Assembly: GCF_039534915.1 (NCBI RefSeq)
Contig: NZ_BAAAWE010000001.1
Coordinates: 7,378,001 to 7,442,000 of the forward strand
DNA length: 64,000 bases
Direction of reading: 5' to 3'
Source of the DNA: Streptomyces roseofulvus
GTDB taxonomy: Bacteria; Actinomycetota; Actinomycetes; Streptomycetales; Streptomycetaceae
Made by a program: the position numbers and the translations under genes
Notes under the pieces: model-generated
The model's database searches: none
What the model saw: the letters and a program-made list of their open reading frames with translations, nothing else
What the model was told of the DNA's origin: nothing
In this document: positions 49,165 through 59,023 of the stretch, piece after piece
Layout of the letters: each line of letters opens with the position of its first letter
How positions within the stretch are numbered: the stretch's first letter is position 1

Positions 49165-50142
49165 ATGACCACCTCCCTCACCACCACCGCGGCCGGAGAC
49201 CCCGCCGGGACCCCCCGGCCGGCCCCCGCGCGGACCTCCTCCCCGACCACCCGGGCCGACGCCCCGCGGCGCGGCCGGCGCGTCCCGGACACCCCGCTGA
49301 ACCCGCGGCCGAGCCTCCCGCTGACCCTCGTCACCGGCCTCGTCCTCGTCTACACCCTGCTGCCGCTGGTCTGGCTGCTGATCAACGCGACCAAGGACCA
49401 GAACGGCCTCCTCGACTCCTTCGGGCTCTGGTTCGCCGACGACGTCGGCCTCTGGGACAACATCACCCGCACCCTCGCCTACGACGACGGCGTCTTCGTC
49501 CGCTGGCTCCTCAACACCCTGCTGTACGTCGCCGCCGGCGCGGGCGGCGCCACCGTCCTCGCCGTCCTCGGCGGCTACGCCCTCGCGAAGTACGAGTTCC
49601 CCGGCCGGAAGGCGGTGTTCGCGGTCGTCGTCGGCGCCGTGGCCGTCCCCGGCACCGCCCTCGCCGTGCCCACCTTCCTGATGTTCAGCGGCATGGGTCT
49701 GACCAACACCCCGTGGGCCGTCATCATCCCGTCGCTGATCTCGCCCTTCGGCCTCTACCTCATGTGGGTCTTCGCCGCCGAGGCGGTGCCCACCGAACTC
49801 CTGGAGGCCGCCCGCATCGACGGCTCCGGCGAACTCCGCACCTTCCTCACCGTCGCCCTGCCGCTGCTCATGCCGGGCACCGTCACCGTCCTGCTGTTCT
49901 CCATGGTCGCGACCTGGAACAACTACTTCCTGCCGCTGATCATGATCAAGGACCCCGACTGGTACCCGCTGACCCTCGGACTCAACGCCTGGAACGCGCA
50001 GGCCCAGACCGCCGGCGGCGAGGCCGTCTTCGACCTCATCATCACCGGCTCCCTCCTGACGATCGTCCCGATCGTGGCCGTCTTCCTGCTCCTCCAGCGG
50101 TACTGGCAGTCCGGTCTCGCCGCGGGCAGCGTCAAGGAATGA
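49165..50142 (+). CDS. CUT1 ABC transporter permease (galactan oligosaccharide, MalG-type)
   Basis: A 325-residue permease with a 50-residue Thr/Pro/Arg-rich cytoplasmic N-terminus, then PLVWLLINATKDQNGLLDSF, LGGYALAKYEFPGRKAVFAV, the EAA loop VPTELLEAARIDGSGELRTF with LPLLMPGTV, and the C-terminal QSGLAAGSVKE tail typical of MalG-type sugar permeases. Starts five bases after the first permease's stop. Partner of the preceding permease and the following lipoprotein. Confidence 0.92.
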   Translation: MTTSLTTTAAGDPAGTPRPAPARTSSPTTRADAPRRGRRVPDTPLNPRPSLPLTLVTGLVLVYTLLPLVWLLINATKDQNGLLDSFGLWFADDVGLWDNITRTLAYDDGVFVRWLLNTLLYVAAGAGGATVLAVLGGYALAKYEFPGRKAVFAVVVGAVAVPGTALAVPTFLMFSGMGLTNTPWAVIIPSLISPFGLYLMWVFAAEAVPTELLEAARIDGSGELRTFLTVALPLLMPGTVTVLLFSMVATWNNYFLPLIMIKDPDWYPLTLGLNAWNAQAQTAGGEAVFDLIITGSLLTIVPIVAVFLLLQRYWQSGLAAGSVKE

Positions 50143-50200
50143 CCGCGCGCACCCTCCCCGTCCTCCTTCCCACCCGTACCACCGACCAGGAGCACATCCC

Positions 50201-51535
50201 ATGAGAAACCACACCACCCGCAGGGCCTTCGGCGCGCTCGCCATGGCCTCCGCCCTCGCCGTCACCGCCACGGCCTGCAGTTCCGGCGGTTCCGACGGCA
50301 CCGCCGCCGGCCCGAAGGACATCGCGGCGGCGCTGGAGAAGGGCGGCAAGGTGACCGTGTGGGCCTGGGAGCCCACGCTGAAGAAGGTGGTCGAGGACTT
50401 CGAGAAGAAGTACCCCAAGGTCGACGTCGAGCTGGTCAACGCCGGCACCGGCGACAAGCAGTACACCGCGCTGCAGAACGCCCTCGCCGCCGGCTCGGGC
50501 GCCCCCGACGTCGCCCAGGTCGAGTACTACGCCCTCGGTCAGTTCACCATCGGCGACTCCGTCGAGGACCTCGCGCCGTACGGGGCCGCCAAGCTCGCCA
50601 AGAGCTTCACCCCCGGCCCCTGGAACGCCGTCCGCCGGGACGACGGCGTCTACGCCCTGCCGATGGACTCCGGCCCCATGGCGTTCTTCTACAACAAGAA
50701 GGTCTTCGACAAGCACGGCGTCAAGGTCCCCACCACCTGGGACGAGTACGTGGAGGCCGCCCGGGCCCTGCACAAGGCCGACCCCAAGGTCTTCATCACC
50801 AACGACACCGGGGACGCCGGCGCCACCACCAGCCTGATCTGGCAGGCCGGCGGACGCCCGTACCACGCCCGCGGCACCGACGTCCGCATCGACTTCGACG
50901 ACGAGGGCACCAGGAAGTACACCGCCACCTGGCAGAAGCTCCTGGACGAGAAGCTCGTCGCGCCGATCGGCTCCTGGAGCGACGCCTGGTACAAGGGACT
51001 GGCCGACGGTTCCATCGCCACCCTCTCCATCGGCGCCTGGATGCCGGCCAACCTCACCTCGGGCGTCGCCTCGGCCGCCGGCGACTGGCGGGTCGCACCG
51101 CTCCCGCAGTGGACCAAGGGGGACAAGGCGAGCGCCGAGAACGGCGGCAGCTCGCTCGCCGTCCCGAAGGCCGCCAAGAACAAGGAACTGGCCTACGCCT
51201 TCACGGAGTTCGCGACCACCGGTGCCGGCGCCAGCAGCCGTGTCGCGGCGGGCGCCTTCCCGGCGACCAGCGCCGACCTCGAGTCGAAGGCGTTCCTCGA
51301 CGCCGAGTTCCCCTACTTCGGCGGCCAGAAGGCCAACCGGATCTTCGCCGAGTCGGCCCGGAACGTCAGCACCGACTGGTCGTACCTGCCCTACCAGGTG
51401 TACGCGAACTCGGTCTTCAACGACACCGTCGGCAAGGCGTACGTCTCCCCGGTGAAGCTCTCCGAGGGCCTCGCCGCCTGGCAGGAGGCGAGCATCAAGT
51501 ACGGCGCCGACCAGGGCTTCTCGGTCGGCGAGTAG
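50201..51535 (+). CDS. CUT1 solute-binding lipoprotein (galactan oligosaccharide)
   Basis: A 444-residue binding protein with a signal peptide and lipobox TATACSSG. KVTVWAWEPTLKKVVEDFEK, AGSGAPDVAQVEYYALGQF, YALPMDSGPMAFFYNKKVF and ATLSIGAWMPANLTSG are typical of family 1 sugar-binding proteins. It lies last in the operon, unlike the usual binding-protein-first order. It would present an oligosaccharide, probably galactose-containing, to the two permeases. CAGGAG precedes the ATG. A pyrimidine-rich tract follows its stop. Confidence 0.92.
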   Translation: MRNHTTRRAFGALAMASALAVTATACSSGGSDGTAAGPKDIAAALEKGGKVTVWAWEPTLKKVVEDFEKKYPKVDVELVNAGTGDKQYTALQNALAAGSGAPDVAQVEYYALGQFTIGDSVEDLAPYGAAKLAKSFTPGPWNAVRRDDGVYALPMDSGPMAFFYNKKVFDKHGVKVPTTWDEYVEAARALHKADPKVFITNDTGDAGATTSLIWQAGGRPYHARGTDVRIDFDDEGTRKYTATWQKLLDEKLVAPIGSWSDAWYKGLADGSIATLSIGAWMPANLTSGVASAAGDWRVAPLPQWTKGDKASAENGGSSLAVPKAAKNKELAYAFTEFATTGAGASSRVAAGAFPATSADLESKAFLDAEFPYFGGQKANRIFAESARNVSTDWSYLPYQVYANSVFNDTVGKAYVSPVKLSEGLAAWQEASIKYGADQGFSVGE

Positions 51536-51699
51536 CGGTCGGCGAGCGGACGGTACGCGGTTCCGGCCTCCCGCGAGGGCGGCCGCGGCCCCCGCGTCGC
51601 ATCCTGCCCCCCGCCTCCCCTCGTCCCTCTCCTCTCTTCTCTCTTCTCTCGTTCCCCTTCGCCACACGGTCCGCGTGGTGTGCTTCGCCATGCCCATGG

Positions 51700-51717
51700 A
51701 TGTTTGTTTCTGTTTGT
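51700..51717 (+). promoter_or_regulatory. TGTTTGT direct repeat before the arabinose-type transporter
   Basis: TGTTTGT occurs at 51701-51707 and 51711-51717, exactly 10 bases apart, in an AT-rich leader 35-55 bases before the binding protein start. The first copy begins ATGTTT, one half of the LacI-type operator, but no second half follows. Perhaps a site for a different sugar regulator. Confidence 0.3.
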
Positions 51718-51753
51718 GTGCGAGGGATTTTGATCATCTGAAGGAGTTCCCTG

Positions 51754-52803
51754 ATGCTCGGCACCGCCCCACGCCGCGCGGCCCTCGCCGCCGGCCTCCT
51801 CGTCAGCCTCGGCCTGAGCACGGCCTGTTCGTCCGGCAGGACCGGCACCACCGGCACCACAGGCGACGGCGTCGCCAAGGTCGAGGGCACACTCTCGATC
51901 GCCTACCTCCAGAAGCAGGGCGACCAGGAGTACTTCATCGGCGAGGCGGCCGGAGCGCAGGCGAAGGCGAAGGAACTCGGCATCGACCTGAAGGTCGTGA
52001 ACCTGGGCAACGACGCCAACAAGACCGTCAGCGAGGTGCAGTCGGCGATCGCTCAGAAGGCGAACGGCGTCATCATCGTCGTCCCGGACCCGGCCGTCGG
52101 CCCCCAGGTCGTCCGGACCGCGCAGGACGGCGGGGTCGCGCTGCTCACGTCCGACGACCAGATCTGCACCAGCGGCCCGGACCCGGCCGCCTGCGGCGCG
52201 GGCGATCTGGTGCCGCGGATCGGCTTCAGCGGCGCCCAGATGGGCGAGGAGGTCGGCAAGCGGGCCGCCGCCGAGTTCGCGAAGGCCGGCTGGTCCGCCG
52301 CCGACACCCGGGTCGTCTCCGCCTGGAAGCAGGACGTGACCGTCTGCGGAGAGCGGGTCGCCGCGGCGAAGGAGGCGTTCGACGCCGCCGTGCCGGGCGT
52401 ACGGACCCTCGACGTACCCACCGACAACACCCCCACCGGCGCCCAGGACAGGATCGCCGCGACGGTCACCGCCAACGCCGGGGTGAAGAACTGGGTCGTC
52501 TGGGGCTGCAACGACGAGAACGTCATGGGCGGGGTGACCGCCCTCGCCAACGCGGGCATCGCGGCCGACCGCGTCATCGGGGTGGGCCTCGGCGCCTACC
52601 TGGCCTGCAAGGAGTGGCAGTCGGACAAGCCGAGCGGCATGAAGGCGGCGCTGTTCATCAACGGCCAGGACGTCGGCGCGCTCGCCGTCCAGACCATGTA
52701 CGACAAGCTCAAGAACGGCAAGGACTTCCCCAGGGAGGCCTTCGCCCCGACCACCATGGTCGACCGGGCCACCTGGAAGAGCGCCGGCCTGACCTGCGCC
52801 TGA
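51754..52803 (+). CDS. AraF-like sugar-binding lipoprotein
   Basis: A 349-residue periplasmic-binding-protein-like lipoprotein (lipobox LSTACSSG). Its body resembles E. coli AraF rather than RbsB: LQKQGDQEYFIGEAAGAQAK, LGIDLKVVNLGNDANKTVS, ANGVIIVVPDPAVGPQVV, PTDNTPTGAQDRIAATVTAN and WVVWGCNDENVMGGVTALAN with GVGLGAYLAC. L-arabinose or a related pentose/galactose is therefore the likely ligand. GAAGGAG precedes the ATG. With the following ATPase and permease it makes a complete CUT2 importer, fitting arabinose removal from arabinogalactan. Confidence 0.87.
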   Translation: MLGTAPRRAALAAGLLVSLGLSTACSSGRTGTTGTTGDGVAKVEGTLSIAYLQKQGDQEYFIGEAAGAQAKAKELGIDLKVVNLGNDANKTVSEVQSAIAQKANGVIIVVPDPAVGPQVVRTAQDGGVALLTSDDQICTSGPDPAACGAGDLVPRIGFSGAQMGEEVGKRAAAEFAKAGWSAADTRVVSAWKQDVTVCGERVAAAKEAFDAAVPGVRTLDVPTDNTPTGAQDRIAATVTANAGVKNWVVWGCNDENVMGGVTALANAGIAADRVIGVGLGAYLACKEWQSDKPSGMKAALFINGQDVGALAVQTMYDKLKNGKDFPREAFAPTTMVDRATWKSAGLTCA

Positions 52804-52966
52804 GCCCCATCGGGTCCTTACCACCGGCGCCCGGCGTTCCTGCCCGCCGGCCGCCGGCCGGTCCTCCCGATGCGACGCGCCGTCCTCGTACGACGGCCCC
52901 ACGCTCCCCGGCGCCCCGGGACCGCGCCCCGCTGCCCGGCGCGCCGGGGTTCCACCAGCCGCCCCC

Positions 52967-52990
52967 TTCGAGCCCCTTCGAGCCCTTCGA
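52967..52990. repeat. TTCGAGCCCC short tandem repeat
   Basis: Two and a half copies of TTCGAGCCCC-like 9-10-mers lie in the leader of the ATPase gene and provide the GAGG that may act as its ribosome binding site. Confidence 0.55.
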
Positions 52991-53003
52991 GGTGAACCCC
53001 GAC

Positions 53004-54617
53004 ATGACACCCGTCCCCCTCCCGGGTCCGGCCCCGGCGCCGGAACCGGCCCACGCGCCGGGGCCCACCGGCGGGCCGCCCCCGGGGCCCCGCCCGTCCT
53101 CGGTCGGCGTCTCCGGCGTCACCAAACGGTTCGGCGAGGTGCGCGCCCTCGGCGGCGTCACCCTCGACTTCCCGGCCGGCCAGGTCACCGCCCTGATGGG
53201 CGAGAACGGTGCCGGCAAGTCCACCCTGCTCAAGATCCTCACCGGCGACCACCGGCCGACCGAGGGGGACGTCCTCGTCGACGGACGGCCCGTCGAACTC
53301 GGCTCCCCGGCCCGCGCGCGCGCCGCCGGCATCCGGATCATCCCGCAGGAACCCGAGATCATCCCGCACGTCTCCGTCGCCGAGAACGTCTACGCCGGTT
53401 CTCTGCCCCGCCTGCGCGGACGCGTCCTCGACCGGGCCGGACTCGACCGGCGCGTCAGGACGGACCTCGACCGGCTCGGCTTCGCCGGCGTCCTCGACCC
53501 GGAGCTGCCCGGCTCCCGGCTCACCCCCGCGCAGCGGCAGCTCGTGGAGATCATGCGGGCCCTGACCGGGGACACGCCGGCGCGCCTGATCGCCTTCGAC
53601 GAGCCGACGTCCTCGCTGTCCGAGCACGAGGTCGAGGCGCTCTTCGCTCTCATCCGGCGGCTCCGCGACGACGGTGTCGCGGTCGTGTACGTCTCCCACC
53701 GCATGCAGGAGATCTTCCGGCTCGCCGACCGCATCGCGGTCCTGCGCGACGGGGGCCTCGTCGGCGTCCGGGACGCGCGCGCCACCGACGAGGGGGCGCT
53801 CGTCCGCCTGATGGTCGGCCGTGACCTGTCCGCCATGTTCGTACGGCAGCGGGTCGCGACGGACCGGCTCGTCCTGGACGTCGAGCGGCTCACCACCGAC
53901 GCCGTCACCGACGTGTCGCTGCGGGTGCACGCCGGCGAGGTGGTCGGACTCGCGGGCCTCATCGGCGCCGGACGGTCCGAGCTCGCCCTCGCCCTCGCGG
54001 GCGACCTGCCCGTCCGCGGCGGAACCGTCACGCTCGACGGCGTACCGCTGCGCGCCGGGCGCCCGGGCGACGCAATCCGGGCCGGGCTCGGCCTGGCGCC
54101 CGAGGAGCGCAAGGCCCAGGCGCTGTTCCTCGGACGGTCCGTCAAGGACAACGTCTCGCTCGTCGTGCTGGACCGGTTCCGCCGCCTCCGCTTCGTCCGG
54201 CGGGCCGCCGAACGCCGACTCGCCCAGGAGTTCACCGACCGGCTGCGAGTGCGCACCCCGTCGGTCGACCACGAGGTCGGGAAGCTGTCGGGCGGCAACC
54301 AGCAGAAGGTCGTCCTCGCCCGCTGGCTGGCCCGCCGACCGAAGCTGCTGATCCTCGACGAGCCCACCCGGGGCATCGACGTCGGCGCGAAGGCGGAGAT
54401 CTACCGGATCATCGCCGACCTCGCCGCCGACGGGGTCGCCGTCCTCGTCATCTCCTCCGAACTTCCCGAACTCCTCGGCCTCTCCGACCGGGTCGTCGTC
54501 ATGCAGGGCGGCCGGATCACCGGCGCGCTCGACCGTGCCGACGCCACCGAGGAGGCCGTCCTCGCCCTCGCCATGGCCGACGACCTCGCCGGCGCCGTAC
54601 CTGGAGCACACCCGTGA
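53004..54617 (+). CDS. CUT2 sugar ABC transporter ATPase (AraG-like)
   Basis: A 537-residue protein with two fused nucleotide-binding domains. Domain 1 has TALMGENGAGKSTLLKILTG, the LTPAQRQLVEIMRAL signature region and AFDEPTSSLSEHE. Domain 2 has the degenerate P-loop GLAGLIGAGRSELALALAG, typical of RbsA/AraG, then LSGGNQQKVVLARWLARRP and LILDEPTRGIDVGAKAEIY. It drives the transporter from the cytoplasmic face. A 40-residue Pro/Ala-rich N-terminus precedes domain 1. ATG at 53004 is used; GTG at 52992 is also possible. Separated by 200 bases from the binding protein gene. Confidence 0.93.
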   Translation: MTPVPLPGPAPAPEPAHAPGPTGGPPPGPRPSSVGVSGVTKRFGEVRALGGVTLDFPAGQVTALMGENGAGKSTLLKILTGDHRPTEGDVLVDGRPVELGSPARARAAGIRIIPQEPEIIPHVSVAENVYAGSLPRLRGRVLDRAGLDRRVRTDLDRLGFAGVLDPELPGSRLTPAQRQLVEIMRALTGDTPARLIAFDEPTSSLSEHEVEALFALIRRLRDDGVAVVYVSHRMQEIFRLADRIAVLRDGGLVGVRDARATDEGALVRLMVGRDLSAMFVRQRVATDRLVLDVERLTTDAVTDVSLRVHAGEVVGLAGLIGAGRSELALALAGDLPVRGGTVTLDGVPLRAGRPGDAIRAGLGLAPEERKAQALFLGRSVKDNVSLVVLDRFRRLRFVRRAAERRLAQEFTDRLRVRTPSVDHEVGKLSGGNQQKVVLARWLARRPKLLILDEPTRGIDVGAKAEIYRIIADLAADGVAVLVISSELPELLGLSDRVVVMQGGRITGALDRADATEEAVLALAMADDLAGAVPGAHP

Positions 54618-55651
54618 CCCTCACCAGCACCCCCGGCCCGGCCGTGCGGGAGCCCCGGAGCGACGCCCGCAAGCCGCGTCGCTCCGGGCTCCTGGCCGGC
54701 ATCGGCGGCCAGAACATCAGCCTCCTCGGCGCGCTCGCCGCGGTCCTCGTCCTCTTCGGCATCCTGAACGACAACTACCTGAGCCTGACCAACCTCCGGG
54801 TGATCGCGGAGGCCGCGACCATCACCGGCCTGCTCGCCGTCGTACAGACCGTGGTCATCATCTGCGGCGGCCTGGACATCTCCGTCGGCTCCCAGGTGGG
54901 CATCGCCTCCGTCGTCAGCGCCATGGTGTTCACCGCGACGGGCGCGAACGCCCTCCTCGGCATGACCGCCGCCGTCGGCGCCGGCCTCCTCGTCGGCGCG
55001 CTCAACGGCCTGGTCATCGTCCACGGCAGGGTCAACCCCACCATCGCCACGCTCGCCGGGCTCGCCGCCTACAAGGGCATCGCCCAGCTGCTCTCCGACG
55101 GGCGCGCCCAGGGGTACGTCCTCAACGACGACGTCTTCGTCTTTCTCGGGCGCGGAGCCGTGGCCGGTCTTCCGGTCATGGTGTGGATCCTGATCCTCGT
55201 CGCCGGCGCGGTGCACCTGCTCCTCAAGTACACCGACGTCGGGCGCAACCTGTACGCCATCGGCGGCAACGACACGGCCGCGCGGCTGGCAGGCATCGGC
55301 ATCAACAAGTACCTGATCGCGGTCTACACCCTGATCGGCGTCGTGGCGGCGGTCGCCGGCATCCTGCTCACCGCCCGTACCGGTTCGGGCCAGCCGGTCT
55401 CCGGCAGCGAGGGCCTCGAACTGAAGGCCATCACCGCGGCGGCGCTCGGCGGTGCCGCGCTCAAGGGAGGGAAGGGAGGCGTCGGCGGCACCCTGCTGGC
55501 GGTGGCCCTGCTCGGCTGCCTGGAGAACGGTCTGACCGTCCAGGGGATCAACACCTTCTGGCAGAACGTCGCCCAGGGCGCGCTGCTGGTCGCCGCGGTC
55601 GTCGTCCAGCAGCGTCGCGGCGGCGAGCGGGGGGTGGGGCTGCCCCACTGA
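54614..55651 (+). CDS. CUT2 sugar ABC transporter permease (AraH-like)
   Basis: A 345-residue permease with eight to ten helices. The CUT2 signatures LRVIAEAATITGLLAVVQTV, VIICGGLDISVGSQVGIASV, NGLVIVHGRVNPTIATLAGL, GRNLYAIGGNDTAARLAGI and LKAITAAALGGAALKGGKGG are all present. GTG at 54614 overlaps the ATPase stop (GTGA). Forms the channel of the arabinose-type importer. It ends 25 bases from a convergent small gene. Confidence 0.93.
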   Translation: MTLTSTPGPAVREPRSDARKPRRSGLLAGIGGQNISLLGALAAVLVLFGILNDNYLSLTNLRVIAEAATITGLLAVVQTVVIICGGLDISVGSQVGIASVVSAMVFTATGANALLGMTAAVGAGLLVGALNGLVIVHGRVNPTIATLAGLAAYKGIAQLLSDGRAQGYVLNDDVFVFLGRGAVAGLPVMVWILILVAGAVHLLLKYTDVGRNLYAIGGNDTAARLAGIGINKYLIAVYTLIGVVAAVAGILLTARTGSGQPVSGSEGLELKAITAAALGGAALKGGKGGVGGTLLAVALLGCLENGLTVQGINTFWQNVAQGALLVAAVVVQQRRGGERGVGLPH

Positions 55652-55676
55652 CGGGGCGGCGCCGCGGCGGCCTCGC

Positions 55677-55973
55677 TCAGCCGACCGGGGCGGTGACCCG
55701 GATGCCCTCGGGCTGGCTGAGCGGGGTCAGGCCGGCGGCGAGGAACACGCTGGTCAGAGCCTGCTCCAGGGCGGTGCGGATGCCGGGGATCTCGGCGGCG
55801 GCGTAGACGTCGGGGTCGTCAGCGTGCGCCGCGATGGTGGGGCGGATGAGGCGGTCCGGGTGCCAGGCGACGATGACCGCCACGCCGTCGCTCTGCGTGG
55901 TGATGCCGCTGTCCGGACCGAAACCGGCATCAGCGAGCACGATCTGGACCCGGTGGACGAGTTCGTGGCTCAT
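55677..55973 (-). CDS. Small conserved hypothetical protein
   Basis: A 98-residue soluble protein of unknown function: MSHELVHRVQIVLADAGFGP, then ITTQSDGVAVIVAWHPD, EIPGIRTALEQALTSVFLAA and a proline-rich end. Not recognised as any named family. GGAG six bases before the ATG at 55973 supports this start; an ATG at 56000 would add nine residues. It is divergent from the winged-helix gene at 56103 and may be its partner, as both lie around a shared 130-base promoter region. Confidence 0.75.
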   Translation of the reverse strand: MSHELVHRVQIVLADAGFGPDSGITTQSDGVAVIVAWHPDRLIRPTIAAHADDPDVYAAAEIPGIRTALEQALTSVFLAAGLTPLSQPEGIRVTAPVG

Positions 55974-56046
55974 GGGATGCTCCGGGGTTCGGGTCGTCAC
56001 GACGACTCCTCACTGCCGAGTGTCCGCTTTGTACGGAAATGCGTCA

Positions 56047-56063
56047 ACATTTACATGAAATGT
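56047..56063. promoter_or_regulatory. Inverted repeat in divergent promoter
   Basis: ACATTT (56047-56052) and AAATGT (56058-56063) are perfect 6-bp arms with a 5-base spacer, in an AT-rich stretch immediately upstream of TATAAT at 56070-56075. It may be an operator for the winged-helix protein encoded 40 bases downstream. Confidence 0.5.
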
Positions 56064-56069
56064 ATTGCG

Positions 56070-56075
56070 TATAAT
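56070..56075 (+). promoter_or_regulatory. Consensus -10 TATAAT of the winged-helix gene
   Basis: A perfect bacterial -10 hexamer, rare by chance at this GC content, lies 28 bases before the ATG at 56103. A matching -35 at 17-18 bases (around ACATTT) is poor, so the neighbouring inverted repeat may bind an activator or repressor. Confidence 0.5.
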
Positions 56076-56102
56076 CCTGGGCGAAGCGGGCAGGGGACCC
56101 GT

Positions 56103-56435
56103 ATGGCAGCGAACGAGAACGGCCAGGTGGGATGGACCTTCCTGACCAACCACGCGCGCGTACTGCTCGCCGTCGCCCGCGATCCCGAGATGCGGCTCCG
56201 GGAGGTGGCCGCCCACTGCGGCGTGACCGAGCGGACCGTCCAGGGGATCGTCGCCGATCTGGAGGACGGGGGATACCTGGTCAGGGGCCGGGCGGCCGAC
56301 GGACGCCGCAACCACTACCTCGTCAACCCGGAAGCCCCCTTCCGGCACCCCGCCGAGGCCGGCCACGAGATCGCCGGACTGCTGGAGCTCCTCGCCCGCG
56401 AGCCCGCGGCGAGCCGTGAGTCCGCCGTCTCCTAG
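56103..56435 (+). CDS. Winged helix-turn-helix transcriptional regulator
   Basis: A 110-residue single-domain DNA-binding protein: WTFLTNHARVLLAVARDPEM, RLREVAAHCGVTERTVQGIV, ADLEDGGYLVRGRAADGRRN and HYLVNPEAPFRHP. Helices 2-3 and the wing are typical of MarR/ArsR-like winged helices, and the DGRRN-x-Y wing tip is well preserved. No ligand domain, only a 25-residue tail. Promoter with TATAAT and an inverted repeat suggest autoregulation. AGGGGA precedes the ATG. Converges with the LapA-like gene 32 bases away. Confidence 0.88.
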   Translation: MAANENGQVGWTFLTNHARVLLAVARDPEMRLREVAAHCGVTERTVQGIVADLEDGGYLVRGRAADGRRNHYLVNPEAPFRHPAEAGHEIAGLLELLAREPAASRESAVS

Positions 56436-56467
56436 GTCCCGTCCGGAGCCCCGCCCCGGCGGCGCCG

Positions 56468-56725
56468 TCAGCGCTGGGCGCGGCGGCGGGCGACGAACAG
56501 GCCGAGGAGCACGCCGACGAGCAGCGTGACCGTGAGGACGATCCAGAGCGGGAGCGTGACCGTCGGGATCCAGAGCCGGATGGTGACGGAGCCGGTGTTG
56601 GCGGCGATGAACCAGACGGCGAGCGCGGCGACCACGAGGAACCCGATGGTCCTCAGCCGCATGTCCCGCCCCTTGACCGTCACCGTCGCCGGATCGTGCG
56701 GCTTCTTCGCGGTGTTCCGGGCCAT
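56468..56725 (-). CDS. LapA/DUF1049-like two-helix membrane protein
   Basis: An 85-residue membrane protein. After a 20-residue basic N-terminus come two hydrophobic helices (TIGFLVVAALAVWFIAANTG and LPLWIVLTVTLLVGVLLGLF) and a cytoplasmic Arg-rich end (VARRRAQR). The NTGSVTIRLWIPTVTLPL linker is typical of the lipopolysaccharide assembly protein A (DUF1049) family, which has unknown function in Gram-positives. GAGAGGAACC precedes the ATG. It is divergent from recQ. Confidence 0.85.
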   Translation of the reverse strand: MARNTAKKPHDPATVTVKGRDMRLRTIGFLVVAALAVWFIAANTGSVTIRLWIPTVTLPLWIVLTVTLLVGVLLGLFVARRRAQR

Positions 56726-56875
56726 GGGCCGGTTCCTCTCTCGGGAGGAGGCGTTCCCTCCCCAGTATCGAGGCCGGGGACCCCGCTGTCCCGCCGGAGG
56801 GAGTTCCGCCGGACCCGTCGACGAGCGGTTGTACACAGGCTTCGGCGGGCGGCCCGGCGGGGGTGTCCGGGCGGC

Positions 56876-56881
56876 TAGGCT
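56876..56881 (+). promoter_or_regulatory. Putative -10 (TAGGCT) of recQ, leaderless mRNA
   Basis: TAGGCT matches TAGnnT and ends six bases before the GTG start, so transcription would begin at about the start codon. There is no Shine-Dalgarno. A leaderless transcript is therefore likely. Confidence 0.4.
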
Positions 56882-56887
56882 TTTCGG

Positions 56888-58972
<2,085 letters not shown>

Positions 58973-58981
58973 CGCACCGGG

Positions 58982-59009
58982 GCCCGGCCGGACCGCAGTC
59001 CGGCCGGGC
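58982..59009. terminator. Bidirectional terminator between recQ and MFS gene
   Basis: GCCCGGCCGGAC (58982-58993) and GTCCGGCCGGGC (58998-59009) form a perfect 12-bp stem with loop CGCA in the 51-base gap between convergent genes. Confidence 0.85.
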
Positions 59010-59023
59010 GCCCGCCCAGACGC

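Noticed and set aside
52804..53003. Upstream extension of the AraG-like ATPase through a proline-rich open frame.
   Set aside because: No start codon other than GTG 52992 and no domain; treated as leader.
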